DNA of 38,254 bases from Streptomyces africanus (lineage in GTDB: Bacteria > Actinomycetota > Actinomycetes > Streptomycetales > Streptomycetaceae): positions 1 to 38,254 of the forward strand of contig NZ_MUKA01000145.1 of the NCBI RefSeq assembly GCF_002150735.1, written 5' to 3'. A program made the translations under genes and the position numbers. Of this stretch, positions 10,737 to 18,585 are shown piece by piece (position 1 is the stretch's first letter; every line of letters begins with the position of its first letter). The notes beneath the pieces were generated by a model, which saw only the letters and a program-made list of their open reading frames with translations, was not told where the DNA came from and searched no databases.

Positions 10737-11642
10737 TCAGCCCTCCAGCTCGTGCGCGTACGGCGGTTCCGCCCCGGCCCGGGAGCAGGTGATCGCCGCC
10801 GCACGGGTCGCGAAGCCCAGCAGCCCCGTCCAGCCGTCGTTCCCCAGCGCGGCCAGCGCCTCCGCGCTGAGCGCGTCGCGTGCCGCGAGCCCGTGCAGCA
10901 GCGCCGCGTTCACCGTGTCGCCCGCGCCGATCGTGTCCACGACCTCCACCAGCTCACCCGGCACCGCGTACTCGCCGCCGGCCGTGAAGGCGGTCAGCCC
11001 GTCGCCGCCCCGGGTGATCACGACCGCCGCCGGGCCGGCCGCCAGCCACTCCTCGGGCGTACCGCCGAGCCACCGGGCATCCTCCTCGGACAGCTTCAGC
11101 AGCGACACCGACGGCAGCCAGCTCTTGAACCGCGCCCGGTAGGCGTCCGCGTCGGGGATCAGCCCGGCCCTGATGTTCGGGTCCAGCGCGGTGAACACGC
11201 CCTGCGCGGCCGCCGCACGCATCAGCTCCTCGTAGGCGCTCGCCCCCGGCTCCAGCACCAGCGAGCAGGTCCCGAAGGAGACGGCCCGGGTGCCGGACGG
11301 CAGCGCGGAGGGCGCCGTGAACAGCCGGTCCGCCGTGCCGTCGACGTAGAAGGAGTACGCCGCCGAGCCGTCCGCGCCGACCGTGGCGACGGCGAGCGTC
11401 GTGGGCTCGGCGCCGCGCTGTACGGACGACACGTCCACCCCGGTCTCCCGCAGCCGGTCCAGCAGGGCCTGACCGAAGGCGTCGTACGACACCCGGGAGC
11501 AGAAGGCGGCGGGGGAGCCGAGACGGCCCAGTGCCACAGCCGTGTTGTACGGGCCGCCGCCGAGCGCCGGCTGGAGTGCCGCAAGGGCACCCGTGCCCCG
11601 CGGGACCAGGTCGATCAGTGCCTCACCGGCGACGACGATCAT
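10737..11642 (-). CDS. PfkB-family carbohydrate kinase (fructokinase-like)
   Basis: ATP-dependent sugar kinase of 301 residues in the ribokinase fold. The N-terminus has VAGEALIDLVP, and GGGPYNTAVALGRLG near 28-42 is the first PfkB signature. The second signature DTIGAGDTVNAALL holds the anion hole and catalytic Asp242. AVVITRGGDG is the nucleotide-binding strand. These features fit fructokinase-type enzymes, but the sugar is not provable. The ATG overlaps the stop of the LacI regulator gene (ATGA), so both are made from one mRNA under the LacI-type operator at 12773-12796. No transporter or other catabolic gene accompanies it, so the sugar must enter by another locus. Confidence 0.92.
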   Translation of the reverse strand: MIVVAGEALIDLVPRGTGALAALQPALGGGPYNTAVALGRLGSPAAFCSRVSYDAFGQALLDRLRETGVDVSSVQRGAEPTTLAVATVGADGSAAYSFYVDGTADRLFTAPSALPSGTRAVSFGTCSLVLEPGASAYEELMRAAAAQGVFTALDPNIRAGLIPDADAYRARFKSWLPSVSLLKLSEEDARWLGGTPEEWLAAGPAAVVITRGGDGLTAFTAGGEYAVPGELVEVVDTIGAGDTVNAALLHGLAARDALSAEALAALGNDGWTGLLGFATRAAAITCSRAGAEPPYAHELEG

Positions 11643-12721
11643 GCGACGGTTCCTCTCTCGGACTGCGCGGACTGCTCAGGCTGCTCACCCCGCACGGACT
11701 GCCCAGGCTCCTCGGGGCAGCCGCACGACGTGCGGTGGACGAAGGTGCAGGGGAGCCGCACGGTCCGGGCGGGCCGGCCGGGCTCGGCGAGACGCTCCAG
11801 GAGCACGCGTACGGCCTGGGCGCCGATGTCCCTGCTGGGCTGCGCGACCGCGGTCAGCCGGGGCGAGAACAGGTCCGCCCAGGCGAAGTCGTCGAAGCAG
11901 CACAGCGCGATGTCGCCGGGCACGGACAGGCCGTGCGCGCGCAGGGCGCGCAGCGCCCCGATGGTCATGGCGTTGTTGCCGGTGACCAGCGCCGTGGGCG
12001 GCACGGCGAGGGACAGCAGGGCGGCGGTGGCCTGTTCGGCACCGGCCGACTCGGAGTCGCCGTGCACCAGGAGCCGTTCGTCGTAGGGAAGTCCCCCGAA
12101 CGCGAGGCCGGTCCGGTAGCCGGTGATCCGTTCGCTCGTGGTGCTGAGGCCCGGCCGTCCCGCCACCAGCCCGATCCGCCGGTGACCGAGACCGGCGAGG
12201 TGAGTGACCAGCCGGGACGTCGGTTCGGCGTTGTCGGAGCAGACCTGGTCGAAACGCGGTCCGCTGCCCGGGGCATCCACCAGCCGGTCCAGGAACACGG
12301 CCGGGACGTCGTGCCGCCCCAGGTAGGCGAGCAGCCCGCGCGGATTCGCGGAGGGCGCGACGATCATGCCGTCCACCCGGCGCTCGTGCAGCAGCTGGAC
12401 GACCTTGCGTTCGTGCTCCGGGTCGTCGTGCGGATCGGCGATCAGGAGGCTGTAGCCGTGCTCCAGGGCGGCGGCCTCGACGCCCTGGAGGATCTCCGTG
12501 AAGTACGGGTTGCTGATCGCCGACACGGCCAGCCCGATGGACCGGGTACGGGCCGTCACCAGGGACCGGGCCAGCGTGTTCGTGGTGTAGCCGAGGTCCT
12601 CCACGGCGTCCAGGACCGCCTGGCGGGTGTGCGGCAGCACCGGCCGGGTGCCGTTCAGGACGTGCGAGACGGTCGCCACGGAGACCCCGGCGCTCCGCGC
12701 GACATCGGCCATGGTCGCCAT
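11639..12721 (-). CDS. LacI-family transcriptional regulator
   Basis: Repressor-type protein of 360 residues. The HTH MADVARSAGVSVATVSHVLNGT occupies about residues 4-25, and the hinge helix region (YTTNTLARSL) follows. The sugar-binding core starts at TRSIGLAVSAISNPYFTEIL. ATG 12721 has GGAGG seven bases upstream and is preferred over the ATG at 12712. The C-terminus ends in a Cys-rich then Gln/Ser/Glu tail (RTSCGCPEEPGQS...), a little longer than usual. A double LacI-type operator lies 52 bp upstream, so autoregulation together with the overlapping kinase gene is likely. The inducer is probably the kinase's sugar or its phosphate (inference). Confidence 0.94.
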   Translation of the reverse strand: MATMADVARSAGVSVATVSHVLNGTRPVLPHTRQAVLDAVEDLGYTTNTLARSLVTARTRSIGLAVSAISNPYFTEILQGVEAAALEHGYSLLIADPHDDPEHERKVVQLLHERRVDGMIVAPSANPRGLLAYLGRHDVPAVFLDRLVDAPGSGPRFDQVCSDNAEPTSRLVTHLAGLGHRRIGLVAGRPGLSTTSERITGYRTGLAFGGLPYDERLLVHGDSESAGAEQATAALLSLAVPPTALVTGNNAMTIGALRALRAHGLSVPGDIALCCFDDFAWADLFSPRLTAVAQPSRDIGAQAVRVLLERLAEPGRPARTVRLPCTFVHRTSCGCPEEPGQSVRGEQPEQSAQSERGTVA

Positions 12722-12772
12722 GGCGTTCCCTCCTCCTCTTCCGGCGGGAACGTATCGCATCCGGCGCCTGAC

Positions 12773-12796
12773 GTAAACGCTTGCGCAAACGTTTAC
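12773..12796. promoter_or_regulatory. Double LacI-type operator ahead of the lacI-pfkB operon
   Basis: Two abutting 12-bp halves, GTAAACGCTTGC (12773-12784) and GCAAACGTTTAC (12785-12796), are reverse complements with one mismatch. Each has the central CG and AAAC/GTTT flanks typical of LacI-family sites. The outer palindrome extends to ACGTAAACG/CGTTTACGT (12771-12798). The site is AT-richer than its surroundings. The 120-bp gap holds nothing else I can name. Confidence 0.8.
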
Positions 12797-12841
12797 GTCC
12801 GATCGCGGCCACGGGCCGAAGCGGTCCCGCCCTCGGGGCGG

Positions 12842-13789
12842 CTACTCCCAGTCCCAGCCGATCCCCAGAAACCCCGTCCGCACCCGCGGCTCGACGAGGT
12901 GCACCGACCGGTGCATTCCGCTCAGTGCCAGATCCTGGCAGCCGGTGCGCGGGGCCGCCGTCGAGTGCTGCGCGAAACGGTGGCAGCGCGCCGGTAGGGC
13001 CGCCGCGTCGAAGCACACCTGGAGCGCGTACTGGCCGCCGGGGGAGTCGAAACCGCGGAGGTACTCGTGCGACACGCCCGCCGTGCCGTCCTCGACGCCG
13101 TAGCGGAACAGGAACGTGTCGCCGGCCCGCAGCCGGGTGTCGAAGAGCAGCTCGGCCGCGAGCACGCCCGTGTCGCGGTGCCAACGGACGCGTCCCGTAC
13201 GGCAGTTCTCCAGCGCGTGCACCCTCATGCGCTCCGGTGCGGCTCCCCGGTCACCGTGGTGGACGGCTACAAAACGGTCGACGCCGTCCCGGTGGGCGCG
13301 CACGATGTGGTGCGACTCCCGCTCGGCCAGCTCGCGCCGCGCCCCGATCCGCAGCCGCTCGTGGTGCCCGAGGGTGTGCAGACCGCCGTCCGGCGGGCAG
13401 CCCAGCTCGGCCAGCAGCTGGTCCAGGACCCCGGAGGCCTCGACGAGGGAGCGGTAGGAGCGGGCGGCGGACCGCTGCCCGGACGGGCCTTCGCCGGGCT
13501 CGGCGAGCAGCCGGATCAGCGACTCCTCGGGAAGCTCCAGGATCTCCTCCAGCGCGCGCACGGCCCGCAGCGACTCGGGGCGCTGCGGGCGCCTGGCCCC
13601 CTGCTGCCAGTAACTCAGGCTGGTGACGCCGACCTTCACCCCGTGGCGGGACAGATGGTGCTGCACGCGCTGCAGCGGCAGCCCGCGGGCGGCGATCGCG
13701 GCACGCAGGGCGACGTGGAAGGGGCCGCCGCGCAGAACCGAGTCCAGTTCCGCGGTGGCGACGTCCGCGTGCTGTGGGGCGTGCGGCAT
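12842..13789 (-). CDS. Uncharacterised helix-turn-helix protein
   Basis: A 315-residue protein I recognise only as a putative XRE-like regulator common in streptomycetes. Residues about 25-90 contain an HTH-like segment: VQHHLSRHGVKVGVTSLSYWQQGARRPQRPESLRAVRALEEIL. It resembles the DNA-binding half of regulators that recognise motifs with a WQxG turn. The rest has no motif I can name. It contains many His and Arg residues and looks like a beta-rich domain (RVRVHALENCRTGRVRWH..., DTFLFRYGVEDG). No membrane segment or signal is visible. ATG 13789 has GAGAGG upstream. The stop lies 45 bp before the LacI operator, in the same direction, so read-through into the sugar operon is possible. Confidence 0.7.
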   Translation of the reverse strand: MPHAPQHADVATAELDSVLRGGPFHVALRAAIAARGLPLQRVQHHLSRHGVKVGVTSLSYWQQGARRPQRPESLRAVRALEEILELPEESLIRLLAEPGEGPSGQRSAARSYRSLVEASGVLDQLLAELGCPPDGGLHTLGHHERLRIGARRELAERESHHIVRAHRDGVDRFVAVHHGDRGAAPERMRVHALENCRTGRVRWHRDTGVLAAELLFDTRLRAGDTFLFRYGVEDGTAGVSHEYLRGFDSPGGQYALQVCFDAAALPARCHRFAQHSTAAPRTGCQDLALSGMHRSVHLVEPRVRTGFLGIGWDWE

Positions 13790-13999
13790 GCAGGGGCCTC
13801 TCTGTGAGTCGGCGACGGCTGGTCAGACCGTTCGCGCGGGCCGCCCGGGGCCGTTCCGCCGGCGCAGGGGAGGTCTTCACATCCGTAGGCCGTCGTTCAG
13901 GGGTCCCGAGTTCCTCCGCATTGAAGCGTGTTGACCTGGTCCCGACAACACCTGATGCCGGACAGTGACGTACTCCCGGCCGGGCCGGCCCGGACATGC

Positions 14000-14030
14000 G
14001 ACCGCCCGGGGCGTGGGGCCCCGGGCGGTC
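14000..14030 (-). terminator. Perfect 12-bp stem hairpin after the small basic-protein gene
   Basis: GACCGCCCGGGG (14000-14011) pairs perfectly with CCCCGGGCGGTC (14019-14030) across 7 nt. It lies downstream of the minus-strand 53-residue gene and upstream of the HTH gene. The rest of the gap, 13790-13999, shows no gene. It probably holds the HTH gene promoter, which I cannot place. Confidence 0.6.
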
Positions 14031-14046
14031 TCTGCTGACGGCGAGC

Positions 14047-14066
14047 CCGGCCTCCGCCGAGGCCGG
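14047..14066 (-). terminator. Short hairpin just past the small gene stop
   Basis: CCGGCCTC (14047-14054) and GAGGCCGG (14059-14066) form an 8-bp stem with a 4-nt loop, 8-27 bases after the stop. With the 14000-14030 hairpin it makes a tandem terminator for the small gene. Confidence 0.5.
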
Positions 14067-14073
14067 CGTCCGT

Positions 14074-14235
14074 CTATGAGCGGTCGCTCCCGCCCCGTTC
14101 CTCGACGGCCAGCCGCTTGGCCCGCACTATGTCGGGGTCGCGCGGGTCGAGGGCGTCGTGCAGGGCGAACCGTTCGTCCGCGTACCGACGGGCACGGACG
14201 GCCCGCCGGGTCTTCTCGATCCGCATCCGCTTCAT
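14074..14235 (-). CDS. Small basic protein of 53 residues, unknown function
   Basis: Short ORF with good gene features. Its GGAGGG Shine-Dalgarno lies eight bases before ATG 14235, the GC3 pattern is Streptomyces-like, and it ends just before two hairpins. The product starts MKRMRIEKTRRAVRARRYADE and continues with an acidic/basic helix (DPRDPDIVRAKRLAVEE). It has about 13 Arg and three Lys in 53 residues and is probably helical. There is no Cys, signal or membrane segment. It is divergent from uvrC across 251 bp. A perfect TTGTCGGTG element at 14291-14299 points toward it. I do not recognise the family; nucleic acid binding is only suggested by the charge. Confidence 0.65.
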   Translation of the reverse strand: MKRMRIEKTRRAVRARRYADERFALHDALDPRDPDIVRAKRLAVEERGGSDRS

Positions 14236-14276
14236 CTGCGCAGCCCTCCGACCCGTGGCCCGCCCGCTTCGCACCG

Positions 14277-14299
14277 AAACGGCCGGTCCGCACCGACAA
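14277..14299 (-). promoter_or_regulatory. Partial PafBC-type promoter facing the small basic-protein gene
   Basis: Minus-strand TTGTCGGTG (14291-14299) matches the upstream half of the damage promoter motif exactly. The -10 at the right N8 spacing is CCGTTT (14277-14282), which fits TANNNT only at the last base. The predicted start near 14270 would give a 35-nt leader containing the GGAGGG. Confidence 0.35.
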
Positions 14300-14456
14300 C
14301 CTGCCTGCACCGGCACGGCCTCCGTCCGCCGGACGTCGCCGTGTCCCCGTGGGAAGCCTGCATTCCCGCTCCCGGCGTGCCGTAACCCCTGGCGGGGCAT
14401 GCCGTTGGAAACCGCCCCTCGCCGAGGCCGTGATCGTGTCCCGCCGTCCCGTCGGA

Positions 14457-14479
14457 CTGTCGGTGCTCGCCAGTAGGGT
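14457..14479 (+). promoter_or_regulatory. PafBC-type (RecA-NDp) leaderless promoter of uvrC
   Basis: CTGTCGGTG (14457-14465), eight bases, then TAGGGT (14474-14479) matches TTGTCRGTG-N8-TANNNT with one mismatch in the first base. The -10 ends seven bases before ATG 14487 and no Shine-Dalgarno is present. The transcript should therefore start at or beside the ATG and run through rapZ, yvcK and whiA. Confidence 0.75.
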
Positions 14480-14486
14480 GTGAGAC

Positions 14487-16553
14487 ATGGCCGACCCCTC
14501 CAGCTACCGCCCCAAACCGGGTGAGATCCCCGACTCGCCGGGGGTCTACAGGTTCCGTGACGAGCACCGCCGGGTGATCTACGTAGGAAAGGCGAAAAGC
14601 CTGCGCCAGCGCCTGGCGAACTACTTCCAGGACCTGGCGGGCCTGCACCCGCGCACCCGCTCCATGGTGACCACGGCCGCGTCCGTGGAGTGGACGGTGG
14701 TGTCCACGGAGGTCGAGGCGCTCCAGCTGGAGTACTCGTGGATCAAGGAGTACGACCCCCGGTTCAACGTCAAGTACCGCGACGACAAGAGCTACCCCTA
14801 CCTCGCGGTGACGATGAACGAGGAGTACCCGCGCGTGCAGGTGATGCGCGGTCACAAGAAGAAGGGCGTCCGCTACTTCGGGCCGTACGCGCACGCGTGG
14901 GCGATCCGTGACACGGTCGACCTGCTGCTGCGCGTCTTCCCCGTGCGCACCTGCTCGGCCGGCGTCTTCAAGAACGCCGCCCGGACGGGCCGCCCTTGCC
15001 TCCTCGGCTACATCGGCAAGTGCTCCGCCCCCTGCGTGGACCGGGTCTCCGCCGAGGAGCACCGCGAACTGGCCGACGAGTTCTGCGACTTCATGACCGG
15101 CCGCACGGCCACGTACATCCGCCGCCTGGAGAAGCAGATGGGCGAGGCGGCCGAGGAGATGGAGTACGAGCGGGCGGCCCGGCTGCGCGACGACATCGAG
15201 GCCCTGAAGAAGGCCATGGAGAAGAACGCGGTCGTGCTCGCCGACGCGACCGACGCCGACCTGATCGCGGTCGCCGAGGACGAGCTGGAGGCAGCCGTCC
15301 AGATCTTCCACGTGCGCGGCGGACGCGTGCGCGGCCAGCGCGGCTGGGTCACGGACAAGGTGGAGGAGATCACCACCGGCGCCCTCGTGGAGCACGCCCT
15401 CCAGCAGCTGTACGGCGAGGAGACGGGCGACGCGGTTCCCAAGGAGGTCCTCGTCCCCGCCCTCCCCGACCCCGTGGAGCCCGTCCAGGAGTGGCTCGCC
15501 GGGCGGCGCGGCTCGGGCGTCTCCCTGCGCGTCCCGCAGCGCGGCGACAAGAAGGCCCTCATGGAGACGGTGCAGCGCAACGCCCAGCAGGCGCTCGTCC
15601 TGCACAAGACCAAGCGCGCCTCCGACCTGACCACGCGCTCGCGCGCCCTGGAGGAGATCTCCGACGCCCTCGACCTGGACAGCGCCCCGCTGCGGATCGA
15701 GTGCTACGACATCTCCCACCTCCAGGGCGACGACGTGGTGGCCTCCATGGTCGTCTTCGAGGACGGCCTGGCCCGCAAGAGCGAGTACCGGCGCTTCCAG
15801 ATCAAGGGCTTCGCGGGCCAGGACGACGTCCGCTCCATGCACGAGGTGATCACCCGCCGCTTCCGCCGCTACCTCGCCGAGAAGGAGAAGACCGGCGAGT
15901 GGACGGACGGCGAGAACGCCGAGACCGACGACACTGCCCTCACCAGTACGAACACCCTCACCGAGGACGACGGCCGCCCCAAGAAGTTCGCCTACCCGCC
16001 CCAGCTCGTCGTCGTCGACGGCGGCGCCCCCCAGGTCGCGGCCGCCCAGCGGGCCCTGGACGACCTCGGGATCGACGACATCGCCGTGTGCGGCCTCGCC
16101 AAGCGCCTGGAGGAGGTCTGGCTGCCCGGCGACGACGACCCGGTGGTCCTGCCCCGCACCAGCGAGGGCCTGTACCTGCTCCAGCGGGTCCGTGACGAGG
16201 CCCACCGCTTCGCGATCAGCTACCAGCGCACCAAGCGGTCCAAGCGCTTCCGGTCCAGCCCCCTGGACGACGTCCCCGGCCTGGGAGACACGCGCAAGCA
16301 GGCACTCCTGAAGCACTTCGGCTCGTTGAAGAAACTGCGATCCGCCACCATCGACCAGATCTGCGAGGTTCCCGGCATAGGCCGCAAGACCGCCGAGACC
16401 ATCGCGGTGGCCCTCGCCCAGGCGGCCCCGGCCGCACCCGCCGTCAACACGGCGACTGGAGAGATCATGGAGGAGGAACCCGGCACCATGGGTTCCAGCG
16501 GGGAGCCCGTACGAACGGGCGGCCCGGACGAACGACGGGGGCAGGAGACATGA
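14487..16553 (+). CDS. uvrC: Excinuclease ABC subunit C
   Basis: Dual-incision nuclease of nucleotide excision repair. The 688-residue protein has an N-terminal GIY-YIG nuclease domain: GVYRFRD at 19-25, [14 protein letters not shown] from 30, including Arg40. A Cys-rich segment ([13 protein letters not shown]) and the UVR UvrB-binding helix pair ([20 protein letters not shown]) follow. Next is the RNase H-like nuclease domain ([33 protein letters not shown]). The C-terminus has tandem HhH motifs ([32 protein letters not shown]). An acidic Thr/Asp/Glu-rich insert lies within the RNase H domain (about 470-492), and a roughly 35-residue tail follows the HhH region. It starts an operon: the stop overlaps the rapZ ATG (ATGA). 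The promoter is PafBC-type and leaderless. Confidence 0.98.
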   Translation: MADPSSYRPKPGEIPDSPGVYRFRDEHRRVIYVGKAKSLRQRLANYFQDLAGLHPRTRSMVTTAASVEWTVVSTEVEALQLEYSWIKEYDPRFNVKYRDDKSYPYLAVTMNEEYPRVQVMRGHKKKGVRYFGPYAHAWAIRDTVDLLLRVFPVRTCSAGVFKNAARTGRPCLLGYIGKCSAPCVDRVSAEEHRELADEFCDFMTGRTATYIRRLEKQMGEAAEEMEYERAARLRDDIEALKKAMEKNAVVLADATDADLIAVAEDELEAAVQIFHVRGGRVRGQRGWVTDKVEEITTGALVEHALQQLYGEETGDAVPKEVLVPALPDPVEPVQEWLAGRRGSGVSLRVPQRGDKKALMETVQRNAQQALVLHKTKRASDLTTRSRALEEISDALDLDSAPLRIECYDISHLQGDDVVASMVVFEDGLARKSEYRRFQIKGFAGQDDVRSMHEVITRRFRRYLAEKEKTGEWTDGENAETDDTALTSTNTLTEDDGRPKKFAYPPQLVVVDGGAPQVAAAQRALDDLGIDDIAVCGLAKRLEEVWLPGDDDPVVLPRTSEGLYLLQRVRDEAHRFAISYQRTKRSKRFRSSPLDDVPGLGDTRKQALLKHFGSLKKLRSATIDQICEVPGIGRKTAETIAVALAQAAPAAPAVNTATGEIMEEEPGTMGSSGEPVRTGGPDERRGQET

Positions 16554-17509
16554 ATGTGAACGAGCACGACGGACAAGAAAAGCAAGCCGGAGACGGAGCA
16601 CAGGTGAGTACGGGCACGCCCAACGACAAGGCCGGAGCCCCGGTCGCGGCCATCCCCGAGCTGGTGATCATCTCCGGCATGTCCGGGGCCGGCCGTTCCA
16701 CGGCCGCGAAGTGCCTGGAGGACCTCGGCTGGTTCGTCGTCGACAACCTGCCGCCCGCGCTGATCCCCACCATGGTGGAGCTCGGCGCCCGCTCCCAGGG
16801 CAACGTGGCCCGGATCGCCGTCGTCGTCGACGTCCGCGGCCGCCGCTTCTTCGACAACCTCCGCGAGTCACTCGCCGACCTGGAGGCGAAGAACGTCACC
16901 CGGAGGATCGTCTTCCTGGAGTCCTCCGACGAGGCCCTGGTGCGCCGCTTCGAGTCGGTGCGCCGCCCGCACCCCCTCCAGGGCGACGGCCGGATCGTCG
17001 ACGGCATCGCCGCCGAGCGCGAGCTGCTGCGCGAGCTGCGCGGCGACGCCGACCTGGTGATCGACACCTCCAGCCTCAACGTGCACGAGCTGCGCGCCAA
17101 GATGGACGCCCAGTTCGCCGGCGAGGAGGAGCCGGAGCTGCGGGCCACAGTCATGTCCTTCGGCTACAAGTACGGGCTGCCGGTCGACGCCGACCTGGTC
17201 GTCGACTGCCGCTTCCTGCCGAACCCGCACTGGGTGCCGGAGCTGCGCCCGTACACGGGCCTCAACGAGGAGGTGTCGGGTTACGTCTTCAACCAGCCGG
17301 GCGCCAAGGAGTTCCTCGACCGGTACACGGAGCTCCTCCAGCTCGTCGCCACCGGCTACCGCCGTGAGGGCAAGCGCTACGTGACCATCGCCGTGGGCTG
17401 CACGGGCGGCAAGCACCGCTCGGTCGCCATGTCGGAGAAGCTCGCCGCCCGGCTCGCCGCCGAGGGCGTGGAGACGGTGGTCGTACACCGGGACATGGGA
17501 CGCGAATGA
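16550..17509 (+). CDS. rapZ: RapZ/YvcJ-family nucleotide-binding protein
   Basis: P-loop protein of 319 residues. In E. coli RapZ is the adaptor that delivers the GlmZ small RNA to RNase E. In Bacillus, YvcJ hydrolyses nucleotides. The role in Streptomyces is not established by this sequence. The N-terminus has about 35 non-conserved residues. Walker A reads GMSGAGRST at 43-51, with Arg in the place of the usual Lys. Then come [12 protein letters not shown] and [12 protein letters not shown]. The C-terminal domain ends with [14 protein letters not shown] [18 protein letters not shown] and [16 protein letters not shown]. The ATG overlaps the uvrC stop, and its stop overlaps the yvcK ATG (both ATGA). 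The conserved rapZ-yvcK-whiA order supports the assignment. Confidence 0.95.
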   Translation: MNVNEHDGQEKQAGDGAQVSTGTPNDKAGAPVAAIPELVIISGMSGAGRSTAAKCLEDLGWFVVDNLPPALIPTMVELGARSQGNVARIAVVVDVRGRRFFDNLRESLADLEAKNVTRRIVFLESSDEALVRRFESVRRPHPLQGDGRIVDGIAAERELLRELRGDADLVIDTSSLNVHELRAKMDAQFAGEEEPELRATVMSFGYKYGLPVDADLVVDCRFLPNPHWVPELRPYTGLNEEVSGYVFNQPGAKEFLDRYTELLQLVATGYRREGKRYVTIAVGCTGGKHRSVAMSEKLAARLAAEGVETVVVHRDMGRE

Positions 17510-18585
17510 CACGACGTACTCCGCGGCTGAGCCGGCTGCGCCGGGTGGTGCCCGACGGCAGCACCGACGGAAGGGGCGGCCGGCCCGCCGAGGCCCGCGG
17601 CGGCAGACCCCGCCGCCGGGGCACGCAGCCCAAGGTCGTCGCCCTCGGCGGCGGCATGGGCCTGTCCGCCTCGCTCGCCGCGCTGCGCCGGATCACCGGC
17701 GACCTCACCGCCGTCGTCACCGTGGCCGACGACGGCGGCTCCAGCGGCCGGCTGCGCGACGAGCTGGGCGTGCTGCCGCCCGGCGACCTGCGCAAGGCAC
17801 TGGCCGCGCTCTGTGGTGACGACGACTGGGGCCAGACCTGGGCGCGCGTCATCCAGCACCGCTTCCAGTCCCAGGGCGACCTGCACGAGCACGCGGTCGG
17901 CAACCTGCTGATCGTCGCCCTGTGGGAGCAGCTCGGCGACCACGTCCAGGCCCTCGACCTGGTCGGACGGCTGCTCGGCGCACAGGGCCGCGTGCTGCCC
18001 ATGTCCGCCGTCCCGCTGGAGCTCCAGGCCCTGGTCAAGGGCCACGACCCGGCCCGCCCGGACGAGGTGGACACGGTCCGCGGCCAGGCCACCGTCGCCC
18101 TCACCCCGGGTGAAGTGCAGTCCGTGCAGGTCGTGCCGCACGACCCGCCGGCCGTCCCCGAGGCGGTCCAGGCCGTCCTGGACGCGGACTGGGTGGTGCT
18201 CGGCCCCGGCTCCTGGTTCTCCTCGGTCATCCCGCACCTGCTCGTGCCCGAGCTGCTGGACGCGCTCACGCAGACCAAGGCCCGCCGGGTACTCTCCCTG
18301 AACCTCGCCCCGCAGCCCGGAGAAACCGAGGGCTTCTCTCCGCAGCGTCATTTGGAGGTTTTGGGACGACACGCCCCTAAACTCGCCCTGGACGTGGTGC
18401 TGGCCGACGAGGCCGCCGTGCCCGACCGCGACTCCCTGACCGATGCCGCCAAGCGGTTCGGGGCCGCGGTCGAGCTGGCGCCGGTGGCCCGGCCCGACGG
18501 GACCCCGAGGCATGACCCGGAGCTGTTGGCCGCCGCGTACGACCGTATTTTTCGGATGCATGGAAGGATCGGCCCATGGCGATGA
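17506..18585 (+). CDS. yvcK: YvcK/CofD-like gluconeogenesis factor
   Basis: Protein of 359 residues in the YvcK/2-phospho-L-lactate-transferase-like family, which binds UDP-sugars. In Bacillus, YvcK is needed for growth and correct wall synthesis on gluconeogenic carbon. The first 40 residues are Arg-rich and variable. The conserved core begins [19 protein letters not shown], followed by [31 protein letters not shown] and then [11 protein letters not shown]. Later come [24 protein letters not shown] and [14 protein letters not shown]. The ATG overlaps the rapZ stop, and the last ten bases overlap the start of whiA. Codons near 18349-18380 are unusually AT-rich (CAT TTG, GTT TTG GGA, CCT AAA). 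They coincide with a promoter-like element for whiA. Confidence 0.95.
   Translation: MTRRTPRLSRLRRVVPDGSTDGRGGRPAEARGGRPRRRGTQPKVVALGGGMGLSASLAALRRITGDLTAVVTVADDGGSSGRLRDELGVLPPGDLRKALAALCGDDDWGQTWARVIQHRFQSQGDLHEHAVGNLLIVALWEQLGDHVQALDLVGRLLGAQGRVLPMSAVPLELQALVKGHDPARPDEVDTVRGQATVALTPGEVQSVQVVPHDPPAVPEAVQAVLDADWVVLGPGSWFSSVIPHLLVPELLDALTQTKARRVLSLNLAPQPGETEGFSPQRHLEVLGRHAPKLALDVVLADEAAVPDRDSLTDAAKRFGAAVELAPVARPDGTPRHDPELLAAAYDRIFRMHGRIGPWR
18368..18383 (+). promoter_or_regulatory. Promoter-like element for whiA inside yvcK, with WhiA-type GACAC
   Basis: GACAC at 18368-18372 stands five bases before TAAACT (18378-18383), a good TANNNT -10. Both sit in a run of atypical AT-rich codons (CAT TTG at 18349-18354, GTT TTG at 18358-18363, CCT AAA at 18375-18380). 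GACAC is the core recognised by WhiA/WhiB at their targets. As I recall, whiA of S. coelicolor has a developmentally induced promoter within the preceding gene. The -35 is not clear. Confidence 0.55.

Noticed and set aside
14232..16601. 789-codon minus-strand open frame opposite uvrC
   Set aside because: Same GC-bias shadow. No Shine-Dalgarno and no family features; it also runs over the uvrC promoter region.
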